From NCBI RefSeq assembly GCF_937997535.1, contig NZ_CALKTT010000076.1, forward strand, positions 1-5,831: 5,831 bases of DNA. Reading direction: 5' to 3'. This document shows positions 1-5,521 of the stretch, one piece after another. This stretch comes from an uncultured Campylobacter sp. Its GTDB lineage: Bacteria > Campylobacterota > Campylobacteria > Campylobacterales > Campylobacteraceae. Position numbers and translations under genes: made by a program. How positions within the stretch are numbered: position 1 is the first letter of the stretch; every line of letters begins with the position of its first letter. The notes under the pieces are model-generated. The model worked only from the letters and a program-made list of their open reading frames with translations. It searched no databases and was not told the origin of the DNA.

Positions 1-1104
1 GCATCTAAAATTTTAAGGAAAAATCCTAAACAGATCAACTTCCTAGCGCCTATCGTTACCTATCTACTTACGATACTAGCGGGCACCGGACATACTGCGT
101 TTTCTATGATCCCTGTTATCGTAGAGGTCGCAAAGACGCAGAATATCAAGCCTTCCGCTCCTCTTGCGCTCTCGGTCGTTTCGTCTCAGGTAGCGATCAC
201 TGCGAGCCCTATTTCAGCGGCATTCGTCGCTATGAGCGGTCTGTGCGAGAAGCTAGGCGTTAGCTATCCTAAGCTTTTGTTTATCTGCATCTCTACTACC
301 TTCGTAGCTATGTTGATTACGGCTTTCATCGTAAATAAATTCTACGATCTCGATCTTTCAAAAGACCCTGTTTACAAAGAGAGACTTTCAAAAGGTCTTG
401 TAGCCGAGATCAAAGCCGAAGAATATAAAGAGCCGAAACCTTATGCGAAAAGATCGGTTGCTATATTTGCTATCGGCGTTTTGATCGTCGTTTGCTATGC
501 GCTTGCGATCTCAAAGAGCGTTGGCTTGGTAGAAAAACCAATCCTTTCAAGAGATAGCGCGATCATCAGCTTTATGCTAACTATCGGCTTTCTTATCGCT
601 GTTTTGTGCAAGATCGATACGGGCAAACTGCTTTCTACCAGCACTTTCCAAAGCGGTATGAATGCGTGCATCTGCGTCATCGGTATCGCATGGCTCGGTA
701 CTACTTTCGTAAACGGTCATATTGACAGTATCAAAGAGGTAGCTAAAAACGTCGTTACGCAGTATCCTTTCGTACTAGCCGTCGCGCTATACTTCCTAAG
801 CTGCTTGCTATACTCGCAGGCTGCAACCACAAAGGTTATGATGCCTGCCGTCGCCGCCGCGCTTGGAATGACTAGCCCTGAAAATTCCGGTCAAATTTGG
901 ATATTGGTCGCATCGTTCGCAGCCGTTTCGGGCTTGTTCGTGCTCCCTACTTATCCTACGACGCTCGGCGCGATCGCTATGGACGATACCGGAACGACTA
1001 GAGTCGGTAAATTTGTATTTAACCACTCGTTCTTCCTTCCGGGAACCATTATGGTTGCGCTTTCGGTTGCTCTAGGATTTTTAGTAGCTCCTGCGCTAAT
1101 CTAA
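1..1104 (+). CDS. dcuA: Anaerobic C4-dicarboxylate exchanger DcuA, 5'-truncated
   Basis: Inner-membrane antiporter of the DcuA/DcuB family, which exchanges fumarate, aspartate or malate for succinate during fumarate respiration. The frame is open from base 1, so the first Met in the window (position 106) is internal and not the true start. The 367 codons present match the C-terminal part of E. coli DcuA as I remember it (433 aa), so about 65 N-terminal residues lie outside the window. Recognisable DcuA stretches are LAPIVTYLLTILAGTGH near the left edge, ITASPISAA, GLVEKP, ACICVIGIAWLG, LLYSQAAT, AAVSGLFVLPTYPT and MDDTGTTRVGKFVFNHSFF, separated by hydrophobic membrane segments. These resemble DcuA more than DcuB. 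In C. jejuni dcuA lies next to aspartase (aspA); what lies upstream here cannot be seen. The gene ends in TAA and is followed at once by a strong terminator, so it closes its transcription unit. Confidence 0.95.
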   Translation, partial: ASKILRKNPKQINFLAPIVTYLLTILAGTGHTAFSMIPVIVEVAKTQNIKPSAPLALSVVSSQVAITASPISAAFVAMSGLCEKLGVSYPKLLFICISTTFVAMLITAFIVNKFYDLDLSKDPVYKERLSKGLVAEIKAEEYKEPKPYAKRSVAIFAIGVLIVVCYALAISKSVGLVEKPILSRDSAIISFMLTIGFLIAVLCKIDTGKLLSTSTFQSGMNACICVIGIAWLGTTFVNGHIDSIKEVAKNVVTQYPFVLAVALYFLSCLLYSQAATTKVMMPAVAAALGMTSPENSGQIWILVASFAAVSGLFVLPTYPTTLGAIAMDDTGTTRVGKFVFNHSFFLPGTIMVALSVALGFLVAPALI

Positions 1105-1123
1105 GATTAGTATTCCTTTCATT

Positions 1124-1149
1124 TGCGCCGAATTTTTCGGCGCATTTTT
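1124..1149 (+). terminator. Intrinsic terminator of dcuA
   Basis: A perfect inverted repeat, TGCGCCGAA (1124-1132) with TTCGGCGCA (1136-1144), is followed directly by five T residues (1145-1149). It begins 19 bp after the dcuA stop codon. The GC-rich stem and U-tract make this a textbook Rho-independent terminator. Confidence 0.92.
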
Positions 1150-1354
1150 CATACCATTTAAAATTTTTAATACAATTTAATAGATAAAATTCTATCGATT
1201 TTGGGATCTGCCATATTTGCTTATAAATTTAACTTCTAATCGCATGCAAAAAACTACAAGTCTTCCGGTAGTATTTGGGTGGAAGTAAAATTTTATTTGA
1301 AATTTCATACCCATATTATGCTAGATGATAAATCAAAATTTCAGCCAAAAAACA

Positions 1355-1360
1355 TATAAT
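1355..1360 (+). promoter_or_regulatory. -10 box of the oxidoreductase gene
   Basis: A consensus TATAAT lies 27 bp before the ATG of the oxidoreductase gene. No clear -35 hexamer is seen at the right distance. That fits epsilonproteobacterial sigma-70 promoters, which often rely on the -10 box and upstream AT-rich sequence. The region upstream (about 1285-1345) is AT-rich. Confidence 0.65.
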
Positions 1361-1387
1361 GTAAGAAATTTAAAACAAGGATAAAAT

Positions 1388-1915
1388 ATGAAAAACCTAA
1401 TCATCATCGCTCATCCCGATATGGCAAGCTCGCACGCAAACAAGGCGTGGCGCGAGGTAGCCAAAAAGCAAGCGGATAAATTTGATATTCACGAAATTTA
1501 CGCTGCTTATCCGAACGGCAAAATCGATGTTGCGCGCGAACAGGAGTTACTTTTAAGCCACGATAAAATTATCATTCAGTTTCCACTTTATTGGTACAGC
1601 TATCCGCCGCTTTTAAAGCGATGGTTCGACGATGTATTTGCCTACGGCTGGGCTTACGGCAGCACCGGCGACAAGCTAAAAGGTAAAGAATTTGCCCTAG
1701 CGATCACTATCGGCGACGAGCAAAATAACTATAAAAAAGACGGCACGATCGGATTTTGCATAGAAGAAGTTATCACACCTTTTAAATGCACTATGAATTT
1801 TACGGGTGCTAAACTGCTGCCGTGCCACTTTGGCTATGGATTTTCATTTCATCCAGATAGCGAATATATCGCAAAAAGTGCAGAAAAATACGAAGAATTT
1901 TTAGCAAAATTTTAA
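1388..1915 (+). CDS. KefF/YheR-like NAD(P)H-dependent oxidoreductase (flavodoxin fold)
   Basis: A 175-aa soluble flavoprotein of the Flavodoxin_2 group, whose members (KefF, YheR, MdaB, quinone reductases) transfer two electrons from NAD(P)H to quinones or similar acceptors through FMN/FAD. Seen in the sequence: an N-terminal beta strand LIIIAHP (residues 4-10) followed by the S-x-AN loop (14-18); YPNGKIDVAREQ (41-52), closely parallel to the KefF segment; and the family hallmark QFPLYWYSYPPLLKRWFDD (64-82) then GWAYG (87-91). The length equals that of E. coli KefF (176 aa). The ATG is preceded by AAGGA (1377-1381) with 6 nt spacing, and a TATAAT box lies upstream, so the gene is probably transcribed alone. 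No KefC-type potassium channel is next to it, so a stand-alone quinone or electrophile reductase is more likely than a channel subunit. Physiological substrate unknown. Confidence 0.9.
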   Translation: MKNLIIIAHPDMASSHANKAWREVAKKQADKFDIHEIYAAYPNGKIDVAREQELLLSHDKIIIQFPLYWYSYPPLLKRWFDDVFAYGWAYGSTGDKLKGKEFALAITIGDEQNNYKKDGTIGFCIEEVITPFKCTMNFTGAKLLPCHFGYGFSFHPDSEYIAKSAEKYEEFLAKF

Positions 1916-1922
1916 AATTTAC

Positions 1923-1942
1923 AAAGGCAAAATTGCTTTTTT
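1923..1942 (+). terminator. Intrinsic terminator of the oxidoreductase gene
   Basis: AAAGGCAA (1923-1930) can pair with TTGCTTTT (1933-1940), with one G-U pair and a small AT loop, and the arm runs on into a T-tract ending at 1942. It starts 7 bp after the stop codon. The stem is short and AT-rich, so it is weaker than the dcuA terminator. Confidence 0.6.
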
Positions 1943-1958
1943 AGTCGCAAAATTTATT

Positions 1959-2054
1959 TTAAAAGTGACGGATGAAAATCATCTTTTCATCCGCACTACT
2001 CGATACGCTTCCTGCATCGCTATTTTTTGCGTTGCACACGCAGCCTGCTGACAT
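1959..2054 (-). CDS. Candidate 31-aa small ORF, doubtful
   Basis: An ATG-started frame (ATG at 2054, TAA at 1961-1959) would encode a 31-residue peptide with two cysteines near the N-terminus (Cys5 and Cys7), a Ser-rich middle and the C-terminal end MIFIRHF. The upstream AAAGGGCG is only a partial Shine-Dalgarno match. The last third lies inside the long hairpin at 1965-1996. It resembles no family I know and may be the tail of an eroded minus-strand gene, or chance. Confidence 0.15.
   Translation of the reverse strand: MSAGCVCNAKNSDAGSVSSSADEKMIFIRHF
1965..1996 (-). terminator. Long hairpin, possible minus-strand terminator
   Basis: A perfect 10-bp inverted repeat, CGGATGAAAA (1969-1978) with TTTTCATCCG (1984-1993), extends by three more pairs (GTG 1965-1967 with CAC 1994-1996) across a single bulged A. 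Read on the minus strand the hairpin is followed by TTTT (1964-1961). That is compatible with a terminator facing the oxidoreductase terminator. On the plus strand there is no U-tract. Confidence 0.45.
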
Positions 2055-2073
2055 AATCCCACGCCCTTTTGAT

Positions 2074-2114
2074 CGTAAATTTTACTCCACCTCCCTAATG
2101 GGGCAAAATTTACG
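2074..2114. repeat. 10-bp perfect inverted repeat with 21-base loop
   Basis: CGTAAATTTT (2074-2083) is exactly complementary to AAAATTTACG (2105-2114). The loop contains a smaller CCC-TAAT-GGG pairing, so the transcript could form a two-part hairpin. There is no adjoining T-tract in either direction, so it is not a standard terminator. Confidence 0.6.
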
Positions 2115-3083
2115 TTAAAATTTATACGAAATTGCCGTATGGAGCATGCTTTAGTACAGTCATATAAAAATCAATGAACATAAAATTTTACCTAAAAATT
2201 TGCACCCGCTCGCAATAATACTCGTCTTAAATTTCCACAAGGCGCTAAAAAACTATGCATGCCCACCCAGCTCAAACCCTCCGCTAAATTCATAAAACGC
2301 TGCGAACTACGCGTTTACCGCTACTGAGCTGTATATGCTGTCATGAGCCCGCCAAGCTCATCCTCATCAATGTCAAAACAACAATCACTCATCTTGCTAG
2401 AAAGTGCGTCAGCTGGCAGGTATCAAGGAGAGTTACTGCGAAAGCGGTGCAAAATACGATACCTCCGCGCCGAGCTGCTTAGCGCTTGCTACTCTGCGCG
2501 CGCAAACCCAAGATCCGAAAAGAGATTTAAAGTAAAGTAGCGCCTGCCACCCTACGCGCGTGCAGATAGCTTAAAGCTGCCACAAAAGTTTGCGCTCACT
2601 TCGCCACTGAGCGCAATTTGCCTATTGCGCGCCTATTAATGCTTTCAGATTTCAACCTGTTCGTTTTGCTTTCCGGCTTTCAAATGCCTGCATGCAGCTA
2701 GCTGCAAAGACGTATTCGCTGGATATGCCTTGTGGCTCGCCCTCATGCCCTCGATAAAAATCCGCCGTAATTTATGTAGATATTTGACAGCAGGATCCGT
2801 TTGGATGCAATCTTTCATACGAAGCCTAAAAAGCGCTACGCCGATACAGATGCTCGCGCCATTTTTTCACTCTGCGCGCGCTGCCTACGTCGCTACGGTC
2901 ACAATTTTTCTGATACGACACTTAAAGACAACCTATCGCCAAAACTACCGAAAAGCTTTTAGCCTTGTTTTTTCTGCTTTAGAATTTAGTCTCAATCAGT
3001 TCTTTGCTAATAAACCGACAGAATTTCCATGCTTTGATATAACCCATCCACGCGGAATTTAGCTAAATTTATTTGGATTCTTA

Positions 3084-3112
3084 AAGACGCGGCAACTTTT
3101 CTATCGCGTCTT
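3084..3112. terminator. Terminator-like hairpin, weak
   Basis: AAGACGCG (3084-3091) pairs perfectly with CGCGTCTT (3105-3112) across a 13-base loop. Only ATTTC follows on the plus strand and TTAAG on the minus strand, so the U-tract is poor. It lies at the edge of the gene-poor interval. Confidence 0.35.
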
Positions 3113-3193
3113 ATTTCGGATAACAGCAAAATTCTACCGCCACACTGTAAAGAGTTAAATTCTATCGAGCAAATTTATTAAAAATTTTAAGAG

Positions 3194-3365
3194 CAGCAAA
3201 AGCGGTAATAGATGATTAATGCTTTTCTATATGGATACCGCCGCCAAATTTTAATAAAAAGATATCCATTAAATTTGCGCTTTTTAAATTAGCCAGCAAA
3301 AGCTTAAATTTCAAGGTTCCCAGCAAAAGCAAACCCCGCAATACTTCATTAAACGGCGCAAAAGC
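3194..3365. repeat. Short dispersed repeat GCAAAAGC, four copies
   Basis: GCAAAAGC occurs at 3196-3203, 3296-3303, 3323-3330 and 3358-3365. The first three copies are part of the longer CAGCAAAAGC (3194-3203, 3294-3303, 3321-3330), and the second and third share CCAGCAAAAGC. They lie just downstream of the SUKH gene, where they would read GCTTTTGC in its transcript. The last copy overlaps the hairpin after its stop codon. Confidence 0.6.
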
Positions 3366-3370
3366 CGCTT
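3351..3370 (-). terminator. Probable terminator hairpin after the SUKH gene
   Basis: On the minus strand, AAGCGGC (3370-3364) pairs with GCCGTTT (3357-3351) with one G-U pair and a 6-base loop, starting 6 bp after the TGA stop. The T-run is only three bases long, so termination may be inefficient. Confidence 0.45.
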
Positions 3371-3376
3371 TAAATT

Positions 3377-4060
3377 TCACTCCGCGACGCGATTTACCCA
3401 GATCAAAAACTCGTCGCTCGGGTTCTCGTCGTCCAGATGCGCGGGCGTGACGAGCTCAAGCGCGGTCTGCGGGATCGTCGTTTTGAACGTCTGTGTTACC
3501 CACTGCTGAAATTTTACGTTTGGATGCACGATAAAATCATCCTCCTCGCTGTTTGGCGGCGCGCTAAAATCCTCATCCCAGCAGATCTCATCGTAACCGA
3601 TCGCGAGCAATCGCAAAAAATCAAGCCCGCTATGAGCCAAAACGCAGGTCATGCTCGAACCCGAGCCGGAGCCCATGTGTACGATCTTCGTCTCGCCCGC
3701 ATCGTCCAACCACAGCGCGCACATCGAGCCCTCCGAGCCACTGCCTGCGAACACGCAAAGCCGCTGCTTGATCTCCGCAGCAAGCTCGCGATCCTCGCCG
3801 TAAAACCAATACCTTAGCTCCTCGTCGCGATTTTTCGGCTCGTCCGTGAAAAAGACGATGTCCGTGCCGCCCTCGCGCTCATCGTCGCTCCAGCTCTGCC
3901 GTAGCCGATCCTGTGGGTAGAGATAGCCGCGTCTGCGCCCGCCCGCGTCGTCATAAAAGCCGTTTACCTCGATCCACGCATAAAGCGCCTGGGTCTCGCT
4001 CGGCACGCGCATACCCTGCGGTAGCGCCTCGCGCAGCTGCGCCAGTAATAAATTTTCCAC
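3377..4060 (-). CDS. SUKH superfamily (SMI1/KNR4-like) protein
   Basis: A 227-aa cytoplasmic protein with no signal peptide or membrane segment. Residues 101-155 carry the pattern I associate with SMI1/KNR4 (SUKH) domains: a VFAGSGSEG turn (103-111), CALWLDDAGETKIVHMGSGS (114-133), then LDFLRLLAIGYDEI (146-159). The N-terminal half is acidic and polar with no recognised motif; an acidic linker (SEEDD, 171-175) leads to a C-terminal helical part. Many bacterial SUKH proteins are immunity proteins that bind and block polymorphic or contact-dependent toxins; others have unknown roles. No toxin gene is seen on either side, so it would be an orphan. The start is GTG at 4060, backed by AAAAGGAG with 5 nt spacing; the frame has no better start. 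The gene is clearly GC-richer than its spacers. The family call rests on remembered motifs, and a binding partner is unknown. Confidence 0.68.
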   Translation of the reverse strand: MENLLLAQLREALPQGMRVPSETQALYAWIEVNGFYDDAGGRRRGYLYPQDRLRQSWSDDEREGGTDIVFFTDEPKNRDEELRYWFYGEDRELAAEIKQRLCVFAGSGSEGSMCALWLDDAGETKIVHMGSGSGSSMTCVLAHSGLDFLRLLAIGYDEICWDEDFSAPPNSEEDDFIVHPNVKFQQWVTQTFKTTIPQTALELVTPAHLDDENPSDEFLIWVNRVAE

Positions 4061-4065
4061 GATCG

Positions 4066-4070
4066 CTCCT
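4066..4070 (-). promoter_or_regulatory. Ribosome-binding site fixing the GTG start of the SUKH gene
   Basis: AGGAG on the minus strand (CTCCT on plus), inside AAAAGGAG, lies 5 nt before the GTG at 4060-4058. This near-consensus Shine-Dalgarno site is what supports the non-ATG start. Confidence 0.75.
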
Positions 4071-4270
4071 TTTGTTAAATTTGCCGCTCAAATTTTACTC
4101 CGTTTTGGCTAAATTTACGGATATTTTTCTAATATCTGCGGCGTTTTACGCGCCTCGTCGCCGCAAGTGCAAATCGGGCTTTTAAAATTTAGCCGATTTG
4201 ATTGCGATACGCACGGGTGGTATGAGCGTATATTTGAAAAAAGGGTATAAGAATTTTTAGTAGAAAAATG

Positions 4271-4284
4271 CGTAAAATTTTACG
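4271..4284. repeat. 14-base perfect palindrome in the SUKH upstream region
   Basis: CGTAAAATTTTACG is perfectly self-complementary. It shares its core with the inverted repeat arms at 2074-2114. It could be a protein-binding site or just a consequence of the high AAATTT content. Confidence 0.5.
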
Positions 4285-4379
4285 ACCTAAATTTTACTAT
4301 TTTAAGGTTTCTTTGCTTTTTTGCAGAAATTTACGGTTTTAAATTTAGCTCACCGCAAAGAGTAAAATTTTAGCGATAT

Positions 4380-4520
4380 CTATAAATTTAAAATTTCCCG
4401 CGCCTTTTGTTTGCATGCCTCAAATTTTTGCTCAAACTCCGCGCGCCTTTGCAGCTCGTTTTTCGCCCACATTTTTGTGTATCCCGAGCTTCGCCCCAGA
4501 AAATATACATAGCTCGTATT
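4380..4520 (-). pseudogene. Coding-like remnant, 46-codon tail of an unknown gene
   Basis: Minus-strand frame open from a TAG (4523-4521) to a TAG (4382-4380). It encodes a tail beginning NTSYVYFLGRSSGYTK, then MWAKNELQRRAEFEQKFEAC, and ends KQKAREILNL. The second half would be a highly charged amphipathic helix, and its codon choice (GAG, GCG, CGC, TTT, AAA) matches the surrounding real genes. The same frame is also open beyond the upstream TAG, at least as far as the end of the phosphatase gene, so one in-frame amber codon splits a longer open stretch. An ATG at 4472 could start a 30-aa peptide, but no good ribosome-binding site precedes it. I do not recognise the family. It is probably a gene fragment; a small protein or chance are the alternatives. 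Confidence 0.35.
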
Positions 4521-4590
4521 CTAAAATTTCGTTATAAACGGTACTTTGTCATTATTAAATTTACAAATTTTGCCGACGTCTGATCGGATG

Positions 4591-4604
4591 GACGAAATTT
4601 CGTC
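4591..4604. repeat. 14-base perfect palindrome at the phosphatase stop
   Basis: GACGAAATTTCGTC is perfectly self-complementary and overlaps the phosphatase stop codon by one base. It can form a 5-bp stem with a 4-base loop. No T-tract follows on the minus strand, so it is a poor terminator. Confidence 0.5.
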
Positions 4605-5290
4605 TAAATTCCAAGCTCGGCTCTTACGAGCGCTTCGTTTTGCGGCGTCAAAAAGCCCGCGATATCCTGCCACATGGAGTGAAAGCCGTATCCGCCGTCT
4701 ATCATCTCGCTGCGCGCGGCATCCAGGCTCCAGCCCTGATAGATCACGCGGTACATCGCCACCACAAGCCCCGTGCGATCGGCTCCGTGATAGCAGTGCA
4801 CGAGCACGGCGCCCTCTTTTTGGCGCTCACGAATGGTGCGCAAGACGTCCGCGATCTGCGCGGGCTTTATCTCCCAGCTTTGAAGCGGCTTGTTCGCGAG
4901 CCAAAATTGATCCCCAAACGCCCTTCTGTCACCGCCTCTACTAAAATGGCGCAGATTTACGATGCTTTTGATACCCAGCTCGTGCAGTTTCGCGGCGTCG
5001 CTCCCGTCAAGCTGTGCACTGCGAAATAGCCGCTCGTCCACGCGGTAGAAATTTTTCGCTTCGTCGATGAGGGTTGCTTTTTGTGATGAGTTTGGGTTTG
5101 TGTTGCGCGCTGCGGTATCTGCACCCTTAAACCCCACGTTTTGAAATTTGGCGTCTTTTACGTCCGCGAGATTTTGCTCCGCGCCGCTCGTTGTTTTGGA
5201 ATTTATAGAATTCGTATCTGCCGCGAGCTCTGCATTTACGCTCGTCGCAAAGAAAAATGCGGCCGCTAGCGCAAGGGTTTTAAATTTCAA
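4604..5290 (-). CDS. Exported tyrosine/dual-specificity protein phosphatase
   Basis: A 228-aa cysteine phosphatase of the PTP/DSP superfamily, which hydrolyses phosphate monoesters through a cysteinyl-phosphate intermediate. Residues 1-20 form a signal peptide: positive MKFK, hydrophobic core, then SVNA before Glu21, so the mature protein should be periplasmic. Residues 21-75 are a low-complexity Asn/Ser/Thr/Ala-rich linker. The catalytic domain runs from about FYRVDERLFRSAQL (81-94) through GIKSIVNLRHF (106-116) to the P-loop HCYHGADRTG (165-174), with nucleophile Cys166 and Arg172 in the C-x5-R signature. GFHSMWQDI (202-210) follows, as in related bacterial phosphatases. No classical WPD acid loop is evident; residues near SWEIKPAQ (138-145) are the likely counterpart. 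Substrate unknown: protein phosphotyrosine or a small phosphorylated molecule. The start is TTG at 5290, since a TGA lies two codons upstream in frame and no internal Met precedes the domain. Confidence 0.85.
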   Translation of the reverse strand: MKFKTLALAAAFFFATSVNAELAADTNSINSKTTSGAEQNLADVKDAKFQNVGFKGADTAARNTNPNSSQKATLIDEAKNFYRVDERLFRSAQLDGSDAAKLHELGIKSIVNLRHFSRGGDRRAFGDQFWLANKPLQSWEIKPAQIADVLRTIRERQKEGAVLVHCYHGADRTGLVVAMYRVIYQGWSLDAARSEMIDGGYGFHSMWQDIAGFLTPQNEALVRAELGI

Positions 5291-5296
5291 ATTTCA

Positions 5297-5301
5297 TCCT
5301 T
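5297..5301 (-). promoter_or_regulatory. Ribosome-binding site deciding the TTG start of the phosphatase
   Basis: AAGGA on the minus strand (TCCTT on plus) is 6 nt before the TTG at 5290-5288. The site runs into an out-of-frame ATG (5297-5295) that would give only a 5-residue peptide ending in TAA. That leaves TTG as the only start for the signal-peptide-bearing frame. Confidence 0.7.
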
Positions 5302-5325
5302 TAAATTTGGCTAAATTTTATGATT

Positions 5326-5355
5326 ATTGTAAAAATTTGACGCCAGACGGGTCAA
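5326..5355 (-). promoter_or_regulatory. Promoter of the phosphatase gene
   Basis: On the minus strand, TTGACC (5355-5350) and TACAAT (5331-5326) are 18 bp apart, good matches to sigma-70 -35 and -10 boxes. The -10 box ends 35 bp before the TTG start. An inverted repeat TTTGAC-N9-GTCAAA (5336-5356) covers the -35 box and the spacer and could be an operator. Confidence 0.6.
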
Positions 5356-5521
5356 AATGCAAAATAGCAAGCGCGCCTACAATTTAACGCAAAATTTGAG
5401 CGTCAAATCCGCCCAAATCGCCGCTAAATTTCACCGCGAGCCCGCAAGCTGCGCCGTAAAAATCAAAATTTCGTTTCAAATTTCCCCGTTCCCGCCCTGG
5501 GTATCGCTAGATCAGCATTAG

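Larger units (their letters stand above)
1943..3376. other. Gene-poor interval, possibly an eroded locus
   Basis: About 1.4 kb without a recognisable gene between genes that converge on it. All frames are broken by stops. The longest plus-strand frame (2730-3062) would need a TTG start, has no ribosome-binding site and resembles no family I know. Several short minus-strand stretches read like coding sequence but are interrupted by stops, for example 2645-2866, 2451-2585 and 1959-2054. The interval also holds two long hairpins (1965-1996, 2074-2114), a 13-base direct repeat ACTCTGCGCGCGC (2491-2503 and 2869-2881), and a repeat-rich end (3084-3370). The simplest reading is decayed coding DNA, mostly from the minus strand, but I cannot name the lost gene. 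Untranslated RNA genes are not excluded. Confidence 0.5.
4061..4603. other. 543-bp spacer between the SUKH and phosphatase genes
   Basis: Mostly AT-rich and dense in AAATTT. It holds the SUKH ribosome-binding site, an inverted repeat GATATT-N5-AATATC (4120-4136) about 60 bp upstream of the SUKH start, a 14-base palindrome CGTAAAATTTTACG (4271-4284), the coding-like tail at 4380-4520 and a second 14-base palindrome at 4591-4604. I found no convincing SUKH promoter; TAAAAT on the minus strand at about 4097-4092 is a weak -10 candidate. No RNA gene was recognised. Confidence 0.5.

Noticed and set aside
106..108. ATG at 106 as the start of the dcuA product
   Set aside because: The frame is open to base 1 and the upstream 35 codons also match DcuA, so this Met is internal.
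1297..1319. TTGAAA and TATTAT as a promoter for the oxidoreductase
   Set aside because: Only 11 bp separate the boxes; the TATAAT at 1355 is a better -10.
2343..2540. 65-codon plus-strand frame
   Set aside because: Serine runs from TCA/TCC repeats, no ribosome-binding site, no recognisable motif.
2730..3062. 110-codon plus-strand frame in the gene-poor interval
   Set aside because: Needs a TTG start without a ribosome-binding site, matches no family I know, and a frame of this length is not surprising by chance in sequence with this base composition.
3437..3817. 126-codon plus-strand frame
   Set aside because: Lies entirely opposite the well-supported SUKH gene; Arg-rich shadow translation of GC-rich codons.
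4311..4360. Nested inverted repeat CTTTGC/GCAAAG with CGGT/ACCG
   Set aside because: The two stems compete for the same base and have large loops, so no stable structure is implied.
4546..5029. Two plus-strand frames of about 130 codons
   Set aside because: Opposite the phosphatase gene; Arg/Ala/Pro-rich shadow translations.
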